Part shown: piece after piece, positions 1-5,365 of the stretch
How positions within the stretch are numbered: the first letter of the stretch is position 1
How the letters are laid out: each line of letters starts with the position of its first letter
NCBI GenBank assembly: GCA_945878745.1
Contig: CAMDVY010000244.1
Location: 1-5,365 of the forward strand
Direction: 5' to 3'
Length of the DNA: 5,365 bases
Source: Klebsiella pneumoniae
GTDB taxonomy: Bacteria > Pseudomonadota > Gammaproteobacteria > Pseudomonadales > Azotimanducaceae
Notes under the pieces: model-generated
What the model saw: only the letters and a program-made list of their open reading frames with translations
What the model was told of the DNA's origin: nothing
Databases searched by the model: none
Translations under genes and position numbers: made by a program

Positions 1-875
1 CCAGTGCTTCCTTGGTTGCCAAACGTCGTTCGACGCCTGCCACGGGCGCGCTGTTGCCGAGGAATTTCACGTCTCATAACCGGCAAGGCCAGTTTCATCT
101 GCAGATAGTCGCGCACCATCAGCATTTTTTGCCACCAGCCAAAATCCCCCGCTGGCTGACGCCACTGTTGACGAATGGCTCCGGGAAGATGGGCATCTAC
201 GGTATAGGTGTAATCGTTGATTGCTTGCTGCAGATCCTGGTCGCTCAACTGATACACGGCATCACGCGCCTTGAGCGCATCGTCAGACAGGAATCGAACG
301 CGCACCTTGACCTCTTCGAATCCGTCGTAGCGCTCCTTGCGATGCTCAAAGTGCCCGGAGAGCCTGGCGCCCATCAAGCTAAAGGCCTGCTCGGTCAGTA
401 ACAGATATTCGCTGCTATCCAGAGAATTCTTCAACAATCGATGCGCCAGAATGACATCAGCACCCGATACTTGTGGGCGACCTGCAATGGAATGGAACAT
501 CGCTTCCCCGGCATGAACGATGATCTTCAGCCCGAGCTGGTCAGCGTTTGCACAAATCGCGCAAGGGCACGGCGTCGATTCGATCATGACGCCATTCTGC
601 GCAATAAAGGCCACGAAGAACCGGTCGAGTTTTCTGCCCACCTCGTCCGCCACACGCTGCCAATCCGCCTCACTGCCTGGATCAGCGGCATAGAGAAACA
701 CTGCATCTCCCTCGATCTCCTGCAGGACGAGTGGAATGTCGACTTCAGCAAGAATCGATTCAATCAGATTGTTGATGACCACCTGCCCATGTACCGCAGA
801 TTGCCGACTATCCAGCATGAACTTCGTATAACCGCTGATATCGGCTAGCAGGATGATGACTCGTTTCTGTTCCAT
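1..875 (-). CDS. DUF2652-type protein with nucleotidyl-cyclase-like fold (C-terminus cut by window edge)
   Basis: The reading frame is open from the ATG at 875-873 to the left edge: 291 residues visible, no stop reached. The N-terminus reads VIILLADISGYTKFM (residues 6-20), followed by LQEIEGDAVFLY (51-62). Asp12 and Asp57 sit where class III nucleotide cyclases carry their metal-binding acids. A CPCAIC cysteine cluster (Cys103, Cys105, Cys108) precedes LKIIVHAGE (116-124). This order of DISG, EIEGDA, CxCxxC and LKxxxHxGE is what I recognise as the DUF2652 family, which resembles adenylate/guanylate cyclases but has no established reaction. After the domain come a tryptophan-containing segment (GWWQKMLMVRDYL, 246-258) and a very basic stretch (RRE...RARGRRR, 268-282) whose role I cannot tell. 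There is no signal peptide or membrane segment, so it is probably cytoplasmic. The Shine-Dalgarno is weak. In-frame ATG upstream is lacking. The gene is divergent from the hydrolase. Family call fairly sure; cyclase activity is not shown. Confidence 0.82.
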   Translation of the reverse strand, partial: MEQKRVIILLADISGYTKFMLDSRQSAVHGQVVINNLIESILAEVDIPLVLQEIEGDAVFLYAADPGSEADWQRVADEVGRKLDRFFVAFIAQNGVMIESTPCPCAICANADQLGLKIIVHAGEAMFHSIAGRPQVSGADVILAHRLLKNSLDSSEYLLLTEQAFSLMGARLSGHFEHRKERYDGFEEVKVRVRFLSDDALKARDAVYQLSDQDLQQAINDYTYTVDAHLPGAIRQQWRQPAGDFGWWQKMLMVRDYLQMKLALPVMRREIPRQQRARGRRRTTFGNQGST

Positions 876-1016
876 GGGCTCTATGATCCCCGAGTGAATT
901 TCCGTGCCGGACCAGCAGGCGCCAAGACGCTGGTAGAGCCGGCTTATCTGTGCCGATTGTGGGGCACTTTCTACAGTGTTACGGTCCCGCTCGTGAATTG
1001 CCAGAGAGGAAATAAA
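876..1016. promoter_or_regulatory. Divergent intergenic region with small inverted repeat
   Basis: This 141-bp gap separates two divergent start codons, so promoters for both the DUF2652 gene and the hydrolase should lie here. I see no convincing -35/-10 pair. It contains a perfect 5-bp inverted repeat, GTGCC at 950-954 and GGCAC at 963-967, with an 8-bp spacer, centred about 58 bp upstream of the hydrolase start. It could be an operator, but arms this short arise often by chance. The hydrolase ribosome binding site GAGGA is at 1006-1010. Confidence 0.4.
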
Positions 1017-1949
1017 ATGACTAGCCAGCAGATGCGGGAAGTCAGTGCCGCGTTACGGGTTCAACGTGCCACATCCCCGACTGGTACCGGAACCGTGGCT
1101 GACATGCGGGCTGGCTTTGAAGCTCAGCAGAGTGCCTTGCCGATTCCACCCGACGTCGATGCACTCGATATCACGGTGGCAGGTTGTCCCGCGCGACGAA
1201 TTCGCACGCCCGGAGTACGCGAAGATCGTGGCACGCTATACCTGCATGGGGGTGGTTATGTCATGGGTTCTCTCAATACCCATCACGAACTCATGAGTCG
1301 CATCGCTCGTTCGACCAACGCACAGGTACTCGGTCTGGATTATCGACTCGCGCCTGAACACCTCTATCCCGCTGCGGTTGAGGATGCAGTCGGCGCCTAC
1401 CAGTGGATTCTCGAACAAGACATCGCACCAAAGCGCATTGTTATCGCCGGAGATTCGGCGGGTGGTGGCCTGACGCTCGCAACCCTGCTCGTCATTCGTG
1501 ACCGAAAACTGCCGATGCCAGCCGGCGCGATACTGTTTTCACCCTGGACCGACCTGACCTCAAGTGGTGCCAGCGTTGTGACCCGCGCTGAAGCCGACCC
1601 GATGATCGGACCGGAGGTTCTTCTGCCCATGGCCGCGCACTATGCAGGGAAACAGCCGAGCAACACACCAGGGATCTCCCCACTATTTGGCGACCTTCGT
1701 GGTCTGCCGCCCCTCTTGATACAGGTTGGCGATGCCGAGGTGCTGCTGGATGATTCAACGAGACTGCACGAGCGCGCCCAGGCCGCTGGAATCGATAGCA
1801 CGCTGCATGTTTTTCCAGAAGCCTTTCACGTCTTTCAGGCTGTGCCCATGCTGCCCGAATCAACCGAAGCACTCACGGAAGCAGGCGCCTTCTTCAATCG
1901 GGTCACCGGCAGAACTCGACGCCAAGCTCGATTCGATGATAGTCGGTGA
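1017..1949 (+). CDS. Alpha/beta hydrolase, hormone-sensitive-lipase (family IV) esterase type
   Basis: A 310-residue protein, a normal length for bacterial HSL-type esterases, which hydrolyse carboxyl esters of short to medium acyl chains; the natural substrate cannot be read here. The oxyanion-hole motif HGGG is at 77-80 within LYLHGGGYVMGS. DYRLAPEHLYPAAVED (108-123) is the conserved family segment. The nucleophile elbow GDSAGG gives Ser147 as the nucleophile. His271 in EAFHVFQ is the catalytic base. The acid lies in VGDAEVLLDD (237-246): aligned to the usual DPLxD motif, Glu241 rather than Asp takes the acid position, although Asp239 is close. There is no signal peptide, so it is probably cytoplasmic. 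Start chosen at ATG 1017 because GAGGA (1006-1010) stands six bases upstream; the frame is open back to an ATG at 894, but that 41-residue extension precedes the family's start and lacks a good ribosome binding site. The C-terminus carries a short polar, basic tail (about 297-310). It is convergent with the MFS gene. Confidence 0.9.
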   Translation: MTSQQMREVSAALRVQRATSPTGTGTVADMRAGFEAQQSALPIPPDVDALDITVAGCPARRIRTPGVREDRGTLYLHGGGYVMGSLNTHHELMSRIARSTNAQVLGLDYRLAPEHLYPAAVEDAVGAYQWILEQDIAPKRIVIAGDSAGGGLTLATLLVIRDRKLPMPAGAILFSPWTDLTSSGASVVTRAEADPMIGPEVLLPMAAHYAGKQPSNTPGISPLFGDLRGLPPLLIQVGDAEVLLDDSTRLHERAQAAGIDSTLHVFPEAFHVFQAVPMLPESTEALTEAGAFFNRVTGRTRRQARFDDSR

Positions 1950-1981
1950 GGTCATCAATTTCGGCGGCGGACCGATCACTT

Positions 1982-2050
1982 CGCAGGAGCGGTCTCCAGA
2001 CCGCGATAGTTGGGGTCATCGAAGATCGCGATCAGGAGATCGCTCCTACA
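1982..2050. repeat. REP inverted doublet (REPIN-like) 1
   Basis: Plus-oriented unit 1982-2006 faces minus-oriented unit 2026-2050 across a 19-bp spacer, so the 69 bp form an imperfect long palindrome. The first unit has its own hairpin GCGGTC/GACCGC (1989-1994, 1999-2004, loop TCCA). The second has GCGATC/GATCGC (2028-2033, 2038-2043, loop AGGA). Its left end (CGCAGGA) departs from the TGTAGGA of the other copies. Confidence 0.8.
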
Positions 2051-2070
2051 GGTGATTGGTGATCCCTCTT

Positions 2071-2095
2071 TGTAGGAGCGGTCTCCCGACCGCGA
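2071..2095 (+). repeat. Single REP unit
   Basis: One plus-oriented copy with stem GCGGTC (2078-2083), loop TCCC (2084-2087) and stem GACCGC (2088-2093). It is identical to the unit at 2129-2153. The similarity to that copy continues past the unit for about 20 more bases (both flanks contain AACCAA), but no intact inverted partner follows, so it may be the left half of a decayed doublet. Confidence 0.8.
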
Positions 2096-2128
2096 GCCGA
2101 TTCGTAACCAACCACGACACACCAAATT

Positions 2129-2194
2129 TGTAGGAGCGGTCTCCCGACCGCGAGTCGAATTGAAACCAATCGCGATCAGGAAATCGCTCCCACA
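2129..2194. repeat. REP inverted doublet (REPIN-like) 2
   Basis: Plus-oriented unit 2129-2153 faces minus-oriented unit 2170-2194 across a 16-bp spacer. The outer ends pair well: TGTAGGAGCG against CGCTCCCACA with one mismatch in ten. The left unit's stem is GCGGTC/GACCGC with loop TCCC. The right unit's is GCGATC (2172-2177) and AATCGC (2182-2187), with one non-Watson-Crick pair and loop AGGA. At 66 bp it is nearly the same size as doublet 1. Confidence 0.82.
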
Positions 2195-2256
2195 AGAGAT
2201 CACCCAACACGTGCTCACTCGCACAGTAGCGGACCTGCTTCTTTCTGGGGTGACTT

Positions 2257-3621
2257 CTAGCCGCTTCGCAATTGAGTCGACACGACGATGTCCTCGCGCA
2301 AGGTTCGTGCGGCTCGCAGGTAGTGCCATGCCGACCACAGATTCACCACCGACATGATGCACAGCGCGTACTTCAGACCGTCAGCTCGCGCGGCTTCAAG
2401 CGCCATACCCTGAGTCATCAGATCATCACGAATCAGGTCACTGAAGAGACCTGTCAGCATGGGACCCAGACCGATGCCGATCAGGTTCAATATGAACATC
2501 AACAAGGCGCCGCCTACCGCCCGCTCATTGACGCCGATGAGTTGATGGGTAGCCGCGATGCTTGGCCCAAGGTAGGTCGCACCCAGCGCAATCGCGGGAA
2601 TCATGAGGGTCAATACCATCCACTGGCCCGGCAACAACAGAGCCAGCAACCAGACCGGCACATTGATCAGCAGCGCAACTGCGGGCACCCACATCTGGTA
2701 ACGCGGATCACCGCCATGTCGTTGGGCGAACACATCGCTCAGTTTGCCGCCGAGATATGTCCCAGCGAGTCCACCCGTGAGTGTGATGATCGCCAGCGCC
2801 GTGCTCGTTTCTGTCAGCGACATGCCATGAGAGCGCATGAGAAATGCGGAGTAATAGCTGTTGAGCCCATAACCCACTAACGCATGTAATCCTGCTGCGA
2901 ACGAGAGATGTCGGAACGACGGTAACGAGTAGAGCTTCTTCAGCACAAGCATCGCCGCCGGTGGCGGGCTGGCCACATAGCCAGCAGGCTCCGAGAACCC
3001 GCGGGGCGGTTCGCGCAAGGTCAGTTTCAACACGATGGCTACCGCAATCCCGGGCAGCCCGACCACGTAGAACGCCGTCCGCCAGCCATAGTGCTGTGCC
3101 ACGTACCCCGCGACGATGAATCCAATGAACTGACCGAGGTAAACACCCAGGGAATACACCGACATGGCTGTGGCGCGTTTTTTCGCCGGAAAGTAGTCCG
3201 AAATGATCGAATACGCCGACGGATTGCAGCCCGCTTCACCGACCCCTACGCCGACCCGGGCAAGAAAGAGCTGAACAAAGCTGGTGGCCTGGGCGGTCAA
3301 TGCTGTCGCCGCACTCCACACCACCAGTGCGATGGTGATGATATTCACCCGGCTGTGCCGATCGGCGTATCGCGCTATCGGCAACCCGAGCGTTGCATAA
3401 AAGATGGCAAACGCGACGCCGCTGAGCAGTCCAAGCTGCAAGTCACTGAAGTCAAATTCCTGGCGGATAGGCTCCATGAGTATCGACAACAATTGTCGAT
3501 CGACGTAACTCAGGCCATAAACCACAAACAGGATGAACAGAACGTAGTTCCTGTACGCCGAGCTGGCGACAAAGCCGCCCTGCTGGTTTTCCAACGGTTC
3601 ATTCTCGACGGATTTGCTCAC
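2257..3621 (-). CDS. MFS transporter, Spinster-like family
   Basis: A 454-residue inner-membrane protein with the expected 12 hydrophobic segments, probably a secondary transporter driven by an ion gradient; the substrate is not deducible. The first helix (about 26-45) ends in YVDRQLLSIL, the Y-x-D-R signature typical of Spinster-like MFS proteins. The loop 2-3 motif is GLPIARYADRHSRVNI (79-94). Helices 4-5 carry ARVGVGVGEAGCNPSAYSIISDYFP (121-145), then KKRATAMSVYSLGVYLG (147-163). A cytoplasmic loop with REPPRG (203-208) separates the two halves; GGKLSDVF (291-298) is the second-half equivalent of the loop motif. The start is GTG at 3621-3619. In-frame stops lie just upstream, so no longer start is likely. 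The ribosome binding site is weak. The stop is TAG at 2259-2257. It stands divergent from the sigma-factor gene and convergent with the hydrolase. Confidence 0.9.
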   Translation of the reverse strand: MSKSVENEPLENQQGGFVASSAYRNYVLFILFVVYGLSYVDRQLLSILMEPIRQEFDFSDLQLGLLSGVAFAIFYATLGLPIARYADRHSRVNIITIALVVWSAATALTAQATSFVQLFLARVGVGVGEAGCNPSAYSIISDYFPAKKRATAMSVYSLGVYLGQFIGFIVAGYVAQHYGWRTAFYVVGLPGIAVAIVLKLTLREPPRGFSEPAGYVASPPPAAMLVLKKLYSLPSFRHLSFAAGLHALVGYGLNSYYSAFLMRSHGMSLTETSTALAIITLTGGLAGTYLGGKLSDVFAQRHGGDPRYQMWVPAVALLINVPVWLLALLLPGQWMVLTLMIPAIALGATYLGPSIAATHQLIGVNERAVGGALLMFILNLIGIGLGPMLTGLFSDLIRDDLMTQGMALEAARADGLKYALCIMSVVNLWSAWHYLRAARTLREDIVVSTQLRSG

Positions 3622-3913
3622 GAGCGGATTCTCAATGTGTTATCACAAACGCTTCTGAAGACGGCAATACGCGACCGCTGAACCCGCCAGATTCAAAGCT
3701 GGCAGGCACAACAGTGGTACGCAAAATGCTCCCCCCCGTCGGCAGTATGCCGTCAATTCCTCTCACACGGGAGCTGTCGATAATATTTGCAGCCCGCCGC
3801 GATTGATTCGGCGCCGTGCTGGAGTCTAACCTCCATCATCCAGACTGCGGTCGGGTATCGTGCATGTCCAGAACTTTGCGGAATCGGGAACACACCCCCG
3901 GAAAGAACGTCCG
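3622..3913. promoter_or_regulatory. Divergent intergenic region between MFS and sigma-factor genes
   Basis: About 290 bp with no gene I can support. It must hold promoters for both neighbours. Visible elements are an inverted repeat GCCAG/CTGGC at 3686-3690 and 3699-3703, a run of seven C at 3731-3737 followed directly by a small palindrome CGGCA-GTA-TGCCG at 3740-3752, and a -10-like GATAAT at 3779-3784 on the plus strand without a good -35. None is decisive. The sigma gene's ribosome binding site GGAAAG lies at 3900-3905. Confidence 0.4.
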
Positions 3914-4525
3914 GTGACCACGCCTCACGAAGAGGATGTCACGCTTGTAAGGCGCATTCTCCACAAGGATCGTTTGGCGTTCGACGGCTTTTTTTCCGTC
4001 TACTTTCCCAGACTGTGCAGGTTTGCCGTGCGGCGTTTGAGTGATCCGGAAGCCTGCGAAGATGTGGTGCAGGAAACGCTCCTGAAAGCGCTGCGACACC
4101 TGGACGACTATCGAGGCGAGGCCTCCCTGTTCACCTGGCTATGCACAATCTGCAGCAACGAAGTTGCGAACTGGTACCGCAAACACGGAACGAGACTGTC
4201 GAAGCAGGTGAGTCTGGATGGCGATCCAGATGTCTCCATATCGCTTGCGCATCTCGCAACCGCTCCCTCGACCTCAGAAGGTGAGGACCAGGCTCAATTA
4301 CAGATGAGCATCCAGCTGGTCCTTGATCGACTTCCCGACAACTACGGTAAGGCGCTGGAGTGGAAGTACCTGGAAGGGATGTGCGTTGAAGAAATCGCGA
4401 TCCGTCTGCAAACGACAGTTATCGGCGCGCAATCCCTGCTGGCCCGTGCGCGAACTGCATTTCGATCCAGCGTTCAGGAAATCGATGCCGACAAATCGGC
4501 CGCGCTCAACGGAGCACCAATATGA
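3914..4525 (+). CDS. ECF-type RNA polymerase sigma factor
   Basis: A 203-residue sigma-70 family protein with the two-domain layout of ECF sigmas. Region 2 spans about 9-92: LVRRILHKDRLAFDGFF, then DPEACEDVVQETLLKALRHLDDYRGEASLFTWLCTICSNEVANWYRK, where EDVVQETLLKA and FTWL are the core-binding and -10-recognition hallmarks. A variable linker (about 96-128) follows. Region 4 (about 130-187) has LPDNYGKALEWKYLEGMCVEEIAIRL, the -35-binding helix-turn-helix, and SLLARARTAFR. It should direct core polymerase to a small regulon, normally including its own operon. I chose the GTG at 3914 because GGAAAG (3900-3905) is well spaced and sigma region 2 then begins near residue 9; an in-frame ATG at 3860 would add 18 residues. 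Its stop overlaps the next start (ATGA, 4522-4525), so it is translationally coupled to the FecR-like gene, its likely regulator. Family sure; exact ECF group and stimulus unknown. Confidence 0.92.
   Translation: MTTPHEEDVTLVRRILHKDRLAFDGFFSVYFPRLCRFAVRRLSDPEACEDVVQETLLKALRHLDDYRGEASLFTWLCTICSNEVANWYRKHGTRLSKQVSLDGDPDVSISLAHLATAPSTSEGEDQAQLQMSIQLVLDRLPDNYGKALEWKYLEGMCVEEIAIRLQTTVIGAQSLLARARTAFRSSVQEIDADKSAALNGAPI
4522..4525 (+). promoter_or_regulatory. ATGA stop/start overlap coupling sigma factor and FecR-like gene
   Basis: The sigma-factor TGA (4523-4525) overlaps the FecR-like ATG (4522-4524). This four-base overlap normally gives translational coupling and a fixed ratio of sigma factor to its regulator. 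The GGAG inside the end of the sigma gene (4511-4514) serves the second gene. Confidence 0.85.
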
Positions 4526-5365
4526 GGGGTCCAAATGACCATGGTGATTCACCCCCGGGAACGGGGGACTTCGATTCGGACGAGGATGTCCGAAAATTGA
4601 TGATGATCGCCGACAAACGATGGGAACTTCCCGCTGCAGCACGCGAGCGCGTTTATGCCTCAACGCTTGCAACATTCGAGGCGATGCCAGGGCCGGCGCC
4701 TGATAGTCAGGTGTCGGGTAGGGTCAGTGGCTCGGGTTTTTCCCGGCGATTTGCCTTGGCTGCCTCTTGTCTGATGGCTCTGGGAGCAGCGTTTCTCTTC
4801 TTGTCGGGCAATCCTGATCAATCATCGACACCCGCCGCAGTCGTGGCATCTGTCCTGTACAGCGAAGGCCACACGACCCTCGACGGTCATCGACTCATCT
4901 CCGGCGATGAAATAGTCATCAATGCCGAACTGGGAACCGGTGCAGACGGACGCCTGCAGGTGACATTTGCCTCCGGCGGCGAGTTGCGCATCGACGGCGA
5001 TACTCGATTGCGGCTGACCGGTGGCTCGGAAGTGCAGTTGCTCGACGGTCGAATCTACTTCGACTCCGCCGATGGCGGTGCCCTGCGGGTACTTACGCCC
5101 TTTGGAATCGTATCGGACATCGGCACGCAGTTCGTTGTCGAATTGAACCAGACGCAGCTTGACGTGCTTGTCAGGGAAGGCGCGGTGCAGATTGAGCATC
5201 GTACACACATCGAAGTGGCCAAAGCCCAACCTGGTAGCGGAGAGCAGCTACACTTCACCGAGCAAGGTCTCGTGTCCAGAGCTGCCATTTCAACCACTGA
5301 TCCCTATTGGCACTGGATCGGCTTCGCCAGTACTGCGTACCAACTCGACAATGGAACGCTGGATG
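4522..5365 (+). CDS. FecR-like anti-sigma regulator (C-terminus cut by window edge)
   Basis: 281 residues are visible from ATG 4522; no stop is reached. The start overlaps the sigma stop and is preceded by GGAG (4511-4514) at good spacing. Residues 1-76 are polar, with a short helical part (DVRKLMMIADKRW...ARERVYASTLATFEAM) that should face the cytoplasm and bind the sigma factor. One transmembrane helix covers about 77-95 (FALAASCLMALGAAFLFLS), after RR. The periplasmic part carries the FecR domain: VLYSEG (111-116), SGGELRIDGDTRLRL (151-165), LLDGRIYF (173-180) and the signature LRVLTPFGIVSDIGTQFVVE (188-207) with VLVREGAVQIE (215-225). A PYWHWIGF segment (261-268) opens the C-terminal region. 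In the Fec/Fpv-type pathway such proteins hold or activate the partner sigma factor in response to an outer-membrane receptor; whether a receptor follows here is off the window. Anti-sigma role inferred from domain and gene order. Family assignment is firm. Confidence 0.9.
   Translation, partial: MRGPNDHGDSPPGTGDFDSDEDVRKLMMIADKRWELPAAARERVYASTLATFEAMPGPAPDSQVSGRVSGSGFSRRFALAASCLMALGAAFLFLSGNPDQSSTPAAVVASVLYSEGHTTLDGHRLISGDEIVINAELGTGADGRLQVTFASGGELRIDGDTRLRLTGGSEVQLLDGRIYFDSADGGALRVLTPFGIVSDIGTQFVVELNQTQLDVLVREGAVQIEHRTHIEVAKAQPGSGEQLHFTEQGLVSRAAISTTDPYWHWIGFASTAYQLDNGTLD

Larger units (their letters stand above)
1950..2256. repeat. REP cluster: five palindromic units between convergent genes
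   Basis: The whole gap between the hydrolase stop and the transporter stop is dominated by five copies of a roughly 25-bp unit: 1982-2006 (+), 2026-2050 (-), 2071-2095 (+), 2129-2153 (+) and 2170-2194 (-). Each reads TGTAGGA, a 6-bp stem, a 4-base loop, the complementary stem, then GA. The copies at 2071 and 2129 are identical over 25 bp. They resemble the Pseudomonas REP class that begins GTAGGAGCG and ends CGCGA (recalled from literature, not searched). No RAYT transposase gene is in the window. Expected effects, by analogy with other REP elements, are mRNA 3'-end protection or termination for both convergent genes; no T-tract typical of an intrinsic terminator is obvious. I see nothing else in 2195-2256. 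Confidence 0.88.

Noticed and set aside
12..848. Plus-strand open frames at 12-401 and 441-848
   Set aside because: They are antisense to the DUF2652-type gene, whose minus-strand frame is uninterrupted and carries recognisable family motifs; the plus-strand translations show none.
894..1016. 41-residue N-terminal extension of the hydrolase from ATG 894
   Set aside because: ATG 1017 has a well-spaced GAGGA and starts where family members start; the extension has no family similarity I recognise and would fill most of the divergent promoter region.
1982..2194. CRISPR array
   Set aside because: The repeats are palindromic, alternate in orientation, vary in sequence and have spacings of 16 to 33 bp that are themselves partly similar; no cas genes are present.
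1950..2256. Insertion sequence or MITE carrying its own transposase
   Set aside because: No transposase frame and no target-site duplication is visible; the structure matches REP units better.
1976..2362. Minus-strand frame across the REP cluster (128 residues)
   Set aside because: It translates repeat units (repeated RSGDRSYK-like peptides) and overlaps the MFS C-terminus in another frame; a repeat artefact.
2272..2880. 202-residue plus-strand frame antisense to the MFS gene
   Set aside because: Its translation is rich in His, Gln and Arg with no motif, as expected from the reverse of hydrophobic transmembrane codons.
3091..3681. 196-residue plus-strand frame antisense to the MFS N-terminal half
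   Set aside because: Same reason: a shadow of a well-supported membrane protein; no domain recognisable.
3686..3703. Intrinsic terminator from the GCCAG/CTGGC hairpin
   Set aside because: The stem is only 5 bp, there is no following T-tract, and it lies between divergent genes where no transcript is expected to end.
4298..4675. Minus-strand frame across the sigma/FecR junction
   Set aside because: It is antisense to two well-supported coupled genes and shows no domain.
4822..5297. Minus-strand frames at 4822-5229 and 5055-5297
   Set aside because: Both lie antisense to the FecR domain coding sequence, which has clear family motifs.

Overview
The window looks like chromosomal DNA of a free-living gammaproteobacterium, moderately GC-rich. 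The lineage is an inference from three things: GTAGGAGCG-type REP palindromes of the kind common in Pseudomonas and its relatives, an ECF sigma/FecR-like pair, and a Spinster-type MFS transporter. I cannot name a genus. There is no rRNA, tRNA, CRISPR array, transposase or phage gene.

Layout from left to right. (1) A minus-strand gene, cut by the left edge, encodes a DUF2652-type protein with a nucleotidyl-cyclase-like fold; it starts at 875. (2) A 141-bp divergent intergenic region separates it from (3) a plus-strand alpha/beta hydrolase of the bacterial hormone-sensitive-lipase (family IV) type, 1017-1949. (4) The gap from 1950 to 2256 holds five REP units, arranged as two inverted doublets plus a single unit. 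This gap lies between the convergent ends of the hydrolase and (5) a minus-strand MFS transporter with a GTG start, 3621 to 2257. (6) A divergent intergenic region of about 290 bp (3622-3913) leads into (7) a plus-strand ECF-type sigma factor, 3914-4525. Its stop codon overlaps, as ATGA, the start of (8) a FecR-like anti-sigma regulator that runs off the right edge (4522 to beyond 5365).

The only clear functional unit is the sigma/FecR pair: a cytoplasmic sigma factor and a single-pass inner-membrane regulator, translationally coupled, forming the start of a cell-surface-signalling-like operon whose targets lie outside the window. The DUF2652 protein and the hydrolase may share a divergent control region, but nothing links their chemistry. 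The hydrolase and the transporter meet tail to tail across the REP cluster. I found no convincing new system. The best leads are the REP cluster, with paired base changes that keep its hairpin stems, and the unplaced sigma/FecR operon.
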